Shown here: positions 7,122 to 14,362 of the stretch, piece by piece
How positions within the stretch are numbered: the stretch's first letter is position 1
Layout: the number at the start of each line of letters is the position of its first letter
NCBI GenBank assembly: GCA_964559355.1
Contig: CAZLHQ010000037.1
Location: 1 to 23,137, forward strand
Length of the DNA stretch: 23,137 nt
From: JAEUMD01 sp964559355
GTDB lineage: Bacteria > Pseudomonadota > Alphaproteobacteria > Rhizobiales > Hyphomicrobiaceae
Direction: 5' to 3'
The notes under the pieces: model-generated
Seen by the model: only the letters and a program-made list of their open reading frames with translations
The model's database searches: none
Told to the model about the DNA's origin: nothing
Translations under genes and position numbers: made by a program

Positions 7122-8337
7122 CGATGGCCTCCCCGGCGCGCTTTAGAATTGCTTCGAGCGTGCCCTTGCGCGCTGTGACGTCCATGATCGTGGGAGCCGA
7201 TGGCGACGCGCGGTAGGCTTGTTCGAATTGATCGCGCAAGGCTTCCAGTGCGGCTATCGAACCGCGGCCGACATCGCCATTCGCATCATCGGGCCGAATC
7301 GGGCGCAGGAAGGCGGCGGCGAGGGTCCGCGGTGCATCGGATCCAACCTCGAGCATGGCGTATGTGGCGCGGGCACGGCTGGCGTAGCTGTTCTGTTTGC
7401 CGCGCGGGCTGACGGTTGCGGCGGCTTCGATGAAGGCGCGTGCAGCCCGGGCGGCGAGTTCCTTTTCGCCGGAGAGATTCTTCACGAGCAGATCGGCATC
7501 GATACAGATGTAGAGGTAGAAGACACCGGCACCATACTCCTGGATGCCGATGAAGCCGGCGCCACGGTCCTCCGAGCGGTCCTTGTTTTTGAGATCATCG
7601 ACCGCCGTATAATAATCGTCCTCGACGACGGCACGATGCGTCGTGAAGGCGTGCGCGACCTGCACGGCGGCTTCGACGTTGTAGCCCGGGTTGTCGGCGA
7701 GCATGCGCCCGAACATGGCGATGTCGGCGGCCTTGGGTTTGTCGAGGAGAACGGTGATCGACTTCGAGTCAACAGCCTTACCTTCGGCAATCGCTTTTGC
7801 GATGGACATCATGTGAGCGTGCTCGTCGGGCCCGACGTGGACTGCTTCTCGTGTTTCTAGCTCGCGCTTTGGGTCAAGCGATCCAATGACAAGCTTCCCA
7901 GCCTTCTTGCCTTTCTTTCCCTTCTTGCCCGTCTTCGCCCCTTCGTCCCCACCATCAGAGTCATCAGCAACCTCTTCGTCATCTTTGCTGGCAGCCTTCG
8001 CGAGCGCTGCAAGCACCTGCTCGATCACCTTGGTGCGATCTAACTTTTCATTCTGCCTGAGGGCTTCGTCGACGATAGCTGCTGGTAGAGATTTGGTTCT
8101 AACACCGAGGCTTGCGCCACCGGCAGCATCGAAGTTCGGTGTCGATTTACCTGTTGCCTCGCCCATAGCAGTTGCGAACAGGTCGGACGTGCGAATGGCG
8201 CGCTTGATGCTCTGCGACGAGACGCGCAGGCGATCGACGCCGCCGAACTTCAGCGACTTCGGGCTGCCGGTATCGTCACGGTTGAGGTTCGAGGCGGGAT
8301 AGGTCGTGAGCAGGTGCAATTGCAGGAACGTGGTCAT
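7105..8337 (-). CDS. cas7e: Cascade backbone subunit Cas7e (CasC/Cse4)
   Basis: Cas7e polymerises along the crRNA to form the Cascade backbone. The start is placed at ATG 8337 because the family N-terminus begins there (MTTFLQLHLLTTYPASNLNRDD) and GGAGA lies just upstream; the in-frame extension to 8511 has no homology and runs into cse2. The motif FGGVDRLRVSSQSIKRAIR (~31–49) is diagnostic. The 410-residue protein is clearly longer than E. coli CasC (363). Part of the excess is a low-complexity insert at ~115–148, first acidic (KDDEEVADDSDGGDE) then lysine/glycine-rich (TGKKGKKGKKAGK). Later I-E features include DKPKAADIAMFGRMLAD and the conserved FIGIQEYGAGVFYLYICID. It is 22 bp downstream of cse2 and overlaps cas5e. 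Confidence 0.97.
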   Translation of the reverse strand: MTTFLQLHLLTTYPASNLNRDDTGSPKSLKFGGVDRLRVSSQSIKRAIRTSDLFATAMGEATGKSTPNFDAAGGASLGVRTKSLPAAIVDEALRQNEKLDRTKVIEQVLAALAKAASKDDEEVADDSDGGDEGAKTGKKGKKGKKAGKLVIGSLDPKRELETREAVHVGPDEHAHMMSIAKAIAEGKAVDSKSITVLLDKPKAADIAMFGRMLADNPGYNVEAAVQVAHAFTTHRAVVEDDYYTAVDDLKNKDRSEDRGAGFIGIQEYGAGVFYLYICIDADLLVKNLSGEKELAARAARAFIEAAATVSPRGKQNSYASRARATYAMLEVGSDAPRTLAAAFLRPIRPDDANGDVGRGSIAALEALRDQFEQAYRASPSAPTIMDVTARKGTLEAILKRAGEAIDAASA

Positions 8338-8359
8338 CGCTGTCTCCGGGGCTGCGCGG

Positions 8360-9088
8360 TCAGATGCTTTGGGTCGGCGCGACGGAATTGCCGGGGGTGT
8401 TAGCGCCCGGCTCGTCGGCATACATGTCTTCGGCGTCGTAGTAGTCGAACGACCAGCGCCGCTTGACGTATGGACTGGAGTTCCAGAGCAGCAGGCTCGC
8501 GCCCAGATCATCGACCGGTGCCGCCCGCCCGAGCAACATGACGATGCGCCGTCCCTGGTCGAGCAGATCGGGTGCCGTGGTGGTGCGAATAAGGCGCTTG
8601 AAACGTGCTTCCGCCATCAGCGGAGCCTCGTCGCGTGATCGGGCGCCCAGCAGCTTCGACACTTTTACGTACTTGTGCTCGCGAACCCGCGCCAATGTCG
8701 CCGCGACGACGGCAACCGCATCGTCGAACCCTGGACGCTCCGGCATGCTACGTGCGTGTTCGTCACGTGAGGCAGCAAGCATGCCCTTCAGTCTTTTTCG
8801 CAGATCGAGGTAAGGAGGTGGGCCTGCGTCCTGCTGGATCGACACGGCGTAGGCTGTGTCGATCTGGTCTCCGTTCGGCCCATCGACGGTGCCGATGCGT
8901 CGCAACTCTGCGATCGCTCGGCGCGCTGGCTTTCGCCCCTTGAGGGGCTCGCCGGACTTGATGTCGACGGCATTGAGCGCTGCCCACCACTCGAGGCAAA
9001 TCTTGGCCAGTTCTGCATCGAGCGTGGTGCGAGCCGGCTTCGCTGCGGAACTTGCGGCCGCCGCCGTCGATGCTTCGGTGCTGCTCAT
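8360..9088 (-). CDS. cse2: Cascade small subunit Cse2 (Cas11e/CasB)
   Basis: Cse2 is the helical small subunit, usually present as a dimer in the belly of Cascade, where it stabilises the R-loop. The 242-residue protein begins with an alanine/serine/threonine-rich leader of ~20 residues, absent in short homologues. The conserved part starts at LAKICLEWWAALN. The C-terminal family signature is clear: RFKRLIRTTTAPDLLDQGRR and LLLWNSSPYVKRRWSFDYYD. A ~25-residue acidic tail follows. Its ATG overlaps the cse1 stop by 4 bp (9085–9088), which implies translational coupling. The assignment is secure from these motifs and from its place between cse1 and cas7e. Confidence 0.95.
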   Translation of the reverse strand: MSSTEASTAAAASSAAKPARTTLDAELAKICLEWWAALNAVDIKSGEPLKGRKPARRAIAELRRIGTVDGPNGDQIDTAYAVSIQQDAGPPPYLDLRKRLKGMLAASRDEHARSMPERPGFDDAVAVVAATLARVREHKYVKVSKLLGARSRDEAPLMAEARFKRLIRTTTAPDLLDQGRRIVMLLGRAAPVDDLGASLLLWNSSPYVKRRWSFDYYDAEDMYADEPGANTPGNSVAPTQSI

Positions 9089-10740
9089 GATCTCTTGTTC
9101 CTCCGTCCGGAGTTCGGCGCCGCGAGTCCGAGCGCTTGCGCCACCGCACCACTCGCCGAAAGTGCGATGACCAAGCCGTTTTTCGCGAATACGAGTCGCT
9201 TGGCATCCTGATCGGCGAGGCTATCGATGTTGCTGGCCGCGTCGAAAAGTCGACCTGAGACCCGACGCAATGGCGGCAGGAAGTCGCTTCGCACGGTTCC
9301 GTCCGGGTCCGATGGATTGCCGCCGTGAAGGGCCTCGAGTGCCGCGACGAATTCGTCTTCCGTGTCGCGCCAGAGCAGCGCGACGACATCGTCGAAGGCA
9401 TCCTTTGGTGCATTCGACAGCAGCTTGAAGCCGTCTCCATCGCGCTTGCCGAATTTGCTGACCCGCAAGGCAAACTTGAGCGCGTTCGCCGCAGCACCCG
9501 CGCCTGAGACAAGTTGGCCGATGGTGCCTTGAAACTGGTGGCTCCAGCCGCTCGGTGCTTTTGCTGGCGGTTCGTAATACGGAATGCGCTCTTCGAGCCA
9601 GCCCAGCACCTTGGCTTCCAATTTCCTGTCAGCCACGATGCCGGAGATCGCGAGTCCTCGATAGCGCGTTGCGCTATTCGGCGCGATTCCACAATCCTGA
9701 AACGTACTGTGACGGGCCGTCAGCCGGCTCTCCCAGAGATGAAAGGGCAACGGAGGATGATGGCCTGCTGCGTAAGCCCAGATTGCGCTCCAATCCGCAT
9801 AGGATCGAATCGTCGGCGTCGATATGCATTTCCATTCGCCGTCGTCGGTCACGCGATAGCTGGACAATGGATGTCGCCACGCTTCGTATTGATGGCCCTT
9901 TGGCCGTGTCCGGTACTGAGAGCAGACCGAGCCACTTTCGCCGAAGGCACACACGTCCGCATCAGACCATTCGAGTGCAATGCGGCGCGGCTGTGTGAAG
10001 AAGAGAGCCCAGTGGGGCCTCCCTTCCCCGGTCATCACGCCACCGGTTTCAGATGTCGGTTCATGGAACCACGGCAGGTGCTCGCGGATTATCGACGCGT
10101 CCGGGGTGCCTTCGTCCTCTGCCGGTAGAACACTAGGCCAAACCTCATCCCAGAGCGTCGTCAACGTCCGATCACGAAACCTTCGATACGTAACGAGTCG
10201 GCAACTCAACGGTCCTTTCTTGCGGGGGTTGGCCATGTGCCCACGACCACCACCGGGGGCGTAGCTCTGCAACGCAACCAGAGCTGCGGCAACAAACGGT
10301 CGGCTGAGTGCGGTTACTGCCGCTGACTTGATGAAGAGGTCACGGTTATCGTCCGCTGGCGCATTCATCAGTAGATTTTCGATCGGCTCGATCTTGCCCT
10401 CGGCAAGCACTGCAACATCCTGAAAGCAACGGGGCCCGTCGCCGTCGAGATTGAAGGCGAAGGTTAGTGGCGCCAGCATCTGTTGCAGATCGGTGGGCGC
10501 TGGCGGTTCGATCCAGTGCCTTGCCCAATCGTCCGCGTCACTCGGTGGCGCCGCCACCGAAAGCAGCCCGATCAGCAGCTCCATCACCGCCGCATTCCAG
10601 TCTGGGCGCGGGAAGTCGAGCGCCACGATCGGATCGGCGGCGAAATCGGAGCTGATGTCGTGAGGCGCGAAGAATGCGCGAGCCCCCGACAACCGCCGGC
10701 ATGGCAGCCAGCGGTCGGAAATCAGGTTGAAGGTCATCAT
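9085..10740 (-). CDS. cse1: Cascade large subunit Cse1 (Cas8e/CasA)
   Basis: Cse1 recognises the PAM on invading DNA, begins R-loop formation and recruits Cas3. The 551-residue protein starts FNLISDRWLPCRR, the usual CasA N-terminus. The segment LFIKSAAVTALSRPFVAAAL followed by the glycine-rich loop GGGRGHMANPRKKGPLS (~163–179) is the family's PAM/crRNA-contacting L1 region. The C-terminal four-helix bundle is recognisable from the ALKFALRVSKFGKRDGDG region onward. Two ATG codons lie in tandem at 10740 and 10737 behind a weak CTGGAG site. It is the first gene of the cse1–cas2 operon; the promoter should lie in the 288-bp gap that separates it from cas3. Confidence 0.95.
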   Translation of the reverse strand: MMTFNLISDRWLPCRRLSGARAFFAPHDISSDFAADPIVALDFPRPDWNAAVMELLIGLLSVAAPPSDADDWARHWIEPPAPTDLQQMLAPLTFAFNLDGDGPRCFQDVAVLAEGKIEPIENLLMNAPADDNRDLFIKSAAVTALSRPFVAAALVALQSYAPGGGRGHMANPRKKGPLSCRLVTYRRFRDRTLTTLWDEVWPSVLPAEDEGTPDASIIREHLPWFHEPTSETGGVMTGEGRPHWALFFTQPRRIALEWSDADVCAFGESGSVCSQYRTRPKGHQYEAWRHPLSSYRVTDDGEWKCISTPTIRSYADWSAIWAYAAGHHPPLPFHLWESRLTARHSTFQDCGIAPNSATRYRGLAISGIVADRKLEAKVLGWLEERIPYYEPPAKAPSGWSHQFQGTIGQLVSGAGAAANALKFALRVSKFGKRDGDGFKLLSNAPKDAFDDVVALLWRDTEDEFVAALEALHGGNPSDPDGTVRSDFLPPLRRVSGRLFDAASNIDSLADQDAKRLVFAKNGLVIALSASGAVAQALGLAAPNSGRRNKRS

Positions 10741-11028
10741 GGGCTCCAGGCGAGCGAATGCACTTACGCTACACCGGATATGATCCGACGCATGCGGATC
10801 CGTGTGCGAATATTGGATTGTCCCCGTTTTCCACGGGCAATTGTTCCGCTACGCGCGAAGCAACCTGACAGCGATCAGTGGAGGTGCCCGTATGGCCCTG
10901 GCGGAGGCAGGGCGCACTTCGGCGCCGCCGCGACATCCCCATATCGCTGGCCGTTCTTGATCTCGGAGACGCTACCGGGATTTATGTGGCCGCCAAACCA
11001 GGCGCGGGCGGAGTAAGACTTTGGAACG
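10741..11028. promoter_or_regulatory. cas3–cse1 intergenic region with two inverted repeats
   Basis: This 288-bp gap should contain the promoter of the cse1–cas2 operon (minus strand). Two inverted repeats stand out. One is GATCCG–7 bp–CGGATC (10782–10800). The other is CCCGT–TTTCC–ACGGG (10823–10837), whose stem extends imperfectly to ATTG/CAAT at 10817–10841. The second has no T-run after it on the minus strand, so it does not look like an intrinsic terminator for cas3. Either could be an operator. I see no convincing -35/-10 pair; TTGCCC with CAATAT is spaced too widely (19 bp). No convincing gene lies here. Confidence 0.45.
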
Positions 11029-13803
11029 CTAAACGAAGCGCAGGCCCTGACCTGCGTCATAACAGAGCCGCACCTTGCGGCCAACCTGCTCCCCGCGCCC
11101 CGGCTGGCTGATCACGTCACAGCTCCAGGCTCCGTCGACGCAGCGCAGCGGTACGAGCAGAGGCGGATCGAACATGTCCGGCCACCCTGCCTTCACGGCC
11201 GCAACCTTTGCCGCCAGTGCCGGATCGATGACGACGTCACTGACACGTGCCGCCAGCACCTGAACCTCGGATAGGCGCCACGATAATTCCGGGTCACCGT
11301 CGCTGGTCGGATACCAGGGAGCGAGTGTCGCGCCGTCCCACCTCGCAAGACGGAGTGTGCGCTGTGGCGACCCGAGACGTGTCGGCGTGATCTGGTCGCT
11401 CTGCCAGCTACCGGTCGATCCGGCATAGCCGTCTCGCACCTTTAAAGAATTCATTTGAGCGAGCCCACGTTGCGCAGCCGCCTCTCCCTCCGCCCGCCCC
11501 GAGACAGGCAACAGCCCATCCGGCGGCACGCCTGAAAATACCCACTCGATGGGCACGCGGGGTGAGGCACTTTTCAGATTCAATCCCCCGGCGTCGCGCA
11601 GATGCTTCATGGTCAGCCAGAGCTGTCCGTGATTGCGGTAGACGTACTGGCCCTTGGGAAACATGTCGGCGAACCACTTGGACGATGCGGTCGCGACGGG
11701 GTCAGGCGCCAAGACGCACAATATCGGGATTGGGTCTGGTCTTTGGCTTCGCTCATGTCGATGCAGTCGGCCGGCACGCTGAATGAGCAGATCAATCGGC
11801 GCGAGATCGGAGATCATCACATCGAAGTCGAGGTCGAGTGACTGCTCAACGACCTGCGAAGCGACAAGCACCAGCTTGCGCTGCTCGACCTTCGAACCCT
11901 TGCCGAACCGCTCGATCGTCCGCTTCTCGATGTCGATCCTGTCGCCGAGCGCGAAGCGCGCATGGAACAGGTCCACCGCCTCACTACCAAGTTTGGTGCG
12001 AAGCAATTTCGTGGCGGCGATGGCATCATAGACGGTATTTCGTATCCAGACGCTCGCCTTACCTCGCTCGTATGCGGCGACCAATGCCGCGATCGCATCG
12101 TCTTCGGTTGCAAGTCGCTGGACCGCCAGATCGCGCCGCGTGCCACGGCCAGATGCCCGCTTGATCTCGTCAGGTCGCTCTGCGCCCGTGACCACCGTGA
12201 CGAGCGGGAAGTCGTCCTTCTCGACGAGCTGCTTTGTCCATTTCGCGCCTTTGGCAAAAGCGGAAACGAGTTCCGCGCGCAGCTTTTTTGTCATAGTCGC
12301 CGAAAGCAGTACGGCTGAACCGCCGAGGCTCGCGTGGAACTCGAGCAACGCGGCGATCAGCTTCGCTACATACGGGTCGTAACTGTGAATTTCGTCGATC
12401 ACGAGAACGCGCTGCGACAACGCCGCAAGGCGGAGGGCCTGATGCTTCGCCGGTAGTACGGCGAGCAAGGCCTGATCAATGGTGCCAACGCCAACGTCGG
12501 CAAGGAACGTCTTGCGCCGGTCGTCGGCAATCCAGGCGGCGCATTGCGAACTCGAACTCTCGTCTTCCGAGGTGCGGGAGCGCCCGTGCGGCTTTTCGCG
12601 CCGACCGGCAGGAAGCACCGAGCGTTTGAAGGCCGCGTTGAAGTCCCGTTTGCCGTGGGCGAGAACGAGAGACGCCTGCGGGTCAGCGTAGAGCCGGTCG
12701 TAGCTGCGGGCAAGGCGCACATAGAGCCCATTCGCCGTCGCCATTGTCGGCAGCGCCCAATAGAGCCCACCAGCAGCCCCTGCTTTCATCAGCCTGTGTG
12801 CCGCGATGAGTGCAGCCTCGGTCTTTCCCGCGCCTGTCAGGTCCTCGATGACCACGAGCGATTGCCCCACCGGATTGAAATCGTCAACGGCCCACTTCTG
12901 AAGGTCCGACGGCACGGGATCGTCGTCGCCTTCGGGTGACACAAGAGCGTCGCGAAGCGAAAACCCGGGTTGGACAGCCGGTCGTGAGAGGCCCGCCTTC
13001 TCTATCGCTTCTTGGGCGCGCCCCTGCGCCATGCTCCAATACGAATCGAGGCAGTGCTTGGGTGGCTCATAGGGAAACCATTCCTGGTTCGAGCCGATCC
13101 AGTCCGCAATCATGGCGATGCCGGCGATGAGCCAGGAGGTCGCCTTGAAATTCTCGTCTCGGATACCCGTCGTGGTCGTCGGTGAAGCTAGCGGAAACAG
13201 ACGTGCACATTCTTCAACGAAGTCGCGAGCATCGGCTGCGGCAGTCGGCGTTATGATCTGCTTCAAAGGTATGCTTGGGGAGCCGACCGGTCGACCATGG
13301 TGTCCGAAGATTGCATCGATCCACGGCCTGAAGCGCGTTCTATGCGACGGGACCGGCGCGAACAGATGTCCGAACCCGCCTTCTTCCTGCACGCTGTCGA
13401 GGTCGCATTGCAACGACCAGAGTGCGGTGCCGACACTTCCGTGCCCGGGGTCGGGTCCCGGCTGCCAGGGCGAGCACCTGAGCTGCGGCCATTTCACTTG
13501 AAAGCAGTCGGCATACTTGCCGAGATCGTGGATCGCGAAGCCGAACAGCAGCCAGTTTTGCGCCACCTCTTCTGGCAACCCAACGCGCCGGGAGAGCAGC
13601 GCCAGCACATCCGGGCGGAGCGTGAGATAGGCTTCGCCCGCTGCGGCGACATCGAGCCCGTGATAGGCGATCGAATGCCAGTCGGATCGCGCAACCGGAA
13701 GGTGGCGGGCTTTGCCCCAGTACGCGGAAATGTATGGTGGTATCTCGCGAATATCGGCCAGCCTTCTCGTGAACGGCGACCCCGGGAGGGCACGATCCTC
13801 CAA
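11029..13803 (-). CDS. cas3: CRISPR-associated helicase-nuclease Cas3, type I-E
   Basis: Cas3 is recruited to Cascade-bound DNA, unwinds it and degrades it. The 924-residue protein has an N-terminal HD nuclease: H48 (AYHGLDVAA), H92-D93 (AIHDLGKYADCF), H121 (GHGSVGTAL) and D234 (MIADWIGS). The helicase follows, with Walker A TGAGKT (323–328), DEIH box (470–473), SAT (501–503), QVVEQSLDLD (650–659) and motif VI QRAGRLHRH (675–683). A C-terminal domain completes the family architecture, and the length suits E. coli Cas3 (888). The start is the oddity. TTG at 13803 is the only ATG/GTG/TTG codon between the upstream in-frame stop and the first HD histidine, and it lies inside a tRNA-like sequence without a good ribosome binding site. 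The native 5' end may have been lost or replaced. Confidence 0.95.
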   Translation of the reverse strand: MEDRALPGSPFTRRLADIREIPPYISAYWGKARHLPVARSDWHSIAYHGLDVAAAGEAYLTLRPDVLALLSRRVGLPEEVAQNWLLFGFAIHDLGKYADCFQVKWPQLRCSPWQPGPDPGHGSVGTALWSLQCDLDSVQEEGGFGHLFAPVPSHRTRFRPWIDAIFGHHGRPVGSPSIPLKQIITPTAAADARDFVEECARLFPLASPTTTTGIRDENFKATSWLIAGIAMIADWIGSNQEWFPYEPPKHCLDSYWSMAQGRAQEAIEKAGLSRPAVQPGFSLRDALVSPEGDDDPVPSDLQKWAVDDFNPVGQSLVVIEDLTGAGKTEAALIAAHRLMKAGAAGGLYWALPTMATANGLYVRLARSYDRLYADPQASLVLAHGKRDFNAAFKRSVLPAGRREKPHGRSRTSEDESSSSQCAAWIADDRRKTFLADVGVGTIDQALLAVLPAKHQALRLAALSQRVLVIDEIHSYDPYVAKLIAALLEFHASLGGSAVLLSATMTKKLRAELVSAFAKGAKWTKQLVEKDDFPLVTVVTGAERPDEIKRASGRGTRRDLAVQRLATEDDAIAALVAAYERGKASVWIRNTVYDAIAATKLLRTKLGSEAVDLFHARFALGDRIDIEKRTIERFGKGSKVEQRKLVLVASQVVEQSLDLDFDVMISDLAPIDLLIQRAGRLHRHERSQRPDPIPILCVLAPDPVATASSKWFADMFPKGQYVYRNHGQLWLTMKHLRDAGGLNLKSASPRVPIEWVFSGVPPDGLLPVSGRAEGEAAAQRGLAQMNSLKVRDGYAGSTGSWQSDQITPTRLGSPQRTLRLARWDGATLAPWYPTSDGDPELSWRLSEVQVLAARVSDVVIDPALAAKVAAVKAGWPDMFDPPLLVPLRCVDGAWSCDVISQPGRGEQVGRKVRLCYDAGQGLRFV

Positions 13804-13850
13804 CCCCCAGATTAGAAGGCTGGTGCTCTATCTAATCGAGCTACGGGGCC
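13774..13850 (-). tRNA. tRNA-Arg(UCU)-like sequence, probably degenerate
   Basis: The minus strand folds into a full cloverleaf. The acceptor is GGCCCCG (13850–13844) with CGGGGTC (13784–13778), including one G·U pair. The D stem is GCTC/GAGC. The anticodon arm has loop CTTCTAA (13818–13812), giving anticodon TCT, and a C·T mismatch at its closing pair. The T stem is GGAGG/CCTCC (13801–13797 and 13789–13785). Weak points: the D loop (GATTAGATA) lacks the conserved GG, the T loop is ATCGTGC instead of TTCGANN, and the 3' end reads CCG rather than CCA. It may be a decaying tRNA, a mobile-element tRNA, or a tRNA-like attachment remnant. A possible promoter on the same strand is TTGAGA (13903–13898) and TATGCG (13881–13876), 16 bp apart. 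Its 3' half overlaps the first ~9 codons of cas3. Confidence 0.6.
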
Positions 13851-13865
13851 GTCTGAAACGGTTCG

Positions 13866-14273
13866 CTACGCGGTTCGCATACCCCAGTTTGTCATCGTCT
13901 CAAACACCAATGCGATAACATGCGCCAGAGCACAGCCTGAGGAGGCCGATGATCTCGCGTTGGCCTGGAGGTGCGCCCAGCGCGCCTTCTCGGGCGCCCA
14001 GAACACGTTGGCGGCGAGGTAATCGTCGGGATCGTCCGGGTCGGCGTGCTCGTCGGTGGCGAGTTCGGCGTGCTTGGCCGCGAACGCTTCCGAGACGTAC
14101 TTCAGGAAGATGAGCCCGTGAACGATGGGCTTGTACTCAGACGGCTTGACGTTCTGGCGCAGGTTGTCCGCCGCCTTGAACAGATCCGGCGCGAAATCGA
14201 GGTCGCCCTTGGGTTCGTCGCCATTCTTGCGGCCACCGTTGCCACCGGCCGTCTCCCCACCGTTGCCCGCCAT
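13866..14273 (-). pseudogene. hsdM: Type I restriction-modification methyltransferase HsdM, N-terminal fragment
   Basis: The first ~107 residues match the N-terminal helical domain of HsdM, the DNA adenine methyltransferase subunit of type I restriction-modification systems: LDFAPDLFKAADNLRQ, PSEYKPIVHGLIFLKYVSEAF, YLAANVFWAPEKARWAHLQ. Homology ends near 13953. After that come ~28 unrelated residues and a stop at 13866. The catalytic domain (NPPF motif) is missing, and no hsdS or hsdR is present in the window. ATG 14273 is preferred over the upstream frame opening (14330) because AGAGGG precedes it and the family sequence starts soon after. A glycine/asparagine-rich leader (~20 residues) precedes the domain. 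The break lies ~100 bp from the tRNA-like sequence and cas3, so the rest of the operon was probably replaced by the CRISPR-Cas cassette. Confidence 0.85.
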
Positions 14274-14362
14274 CGTTCCCTCTACGTCGGAATCGTGCAA
14301 GCTCAACCGATAGCACTGCCCGGTGGCCACGAAATCCGGTCCTGATCAGTTTGAAGTTGGTG

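Noticed and set aside
8338..8511. An N-terminal extension of cas7e overlapping cse2
   Set aside because: The Cas7e family N-terminus starts at ATG 8337 with a ribosome binding site; the extension is cse2 read in another frame.
10823..10837. Hairpin CCCGT–ACGGG as an intrinsic terminator of cas3
   Set aside because: The stem is only 5 bp (longer with a bulge) and no T-run follows on the minus strand.
10875..11084. A 69-codon minus-strand frame between cas3 and cse1
   Set aside because: It overlaps the cas3 C-terminus, has no ribosome binding site I can see and no recognisable motif.
13771..13878. CRISPR-repeat-like hexamers around the tRNA-like sequence (GAACGG at 13771; CGGTTC at 13859 and 13871), as in a CreA-type antitoxin
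   Set aside because: Only six bases match the repeat ends, the hairpin core is absent and the gap is 82 bp rather than 32. This is probably chance, so I do not claim a CreTA-like module.
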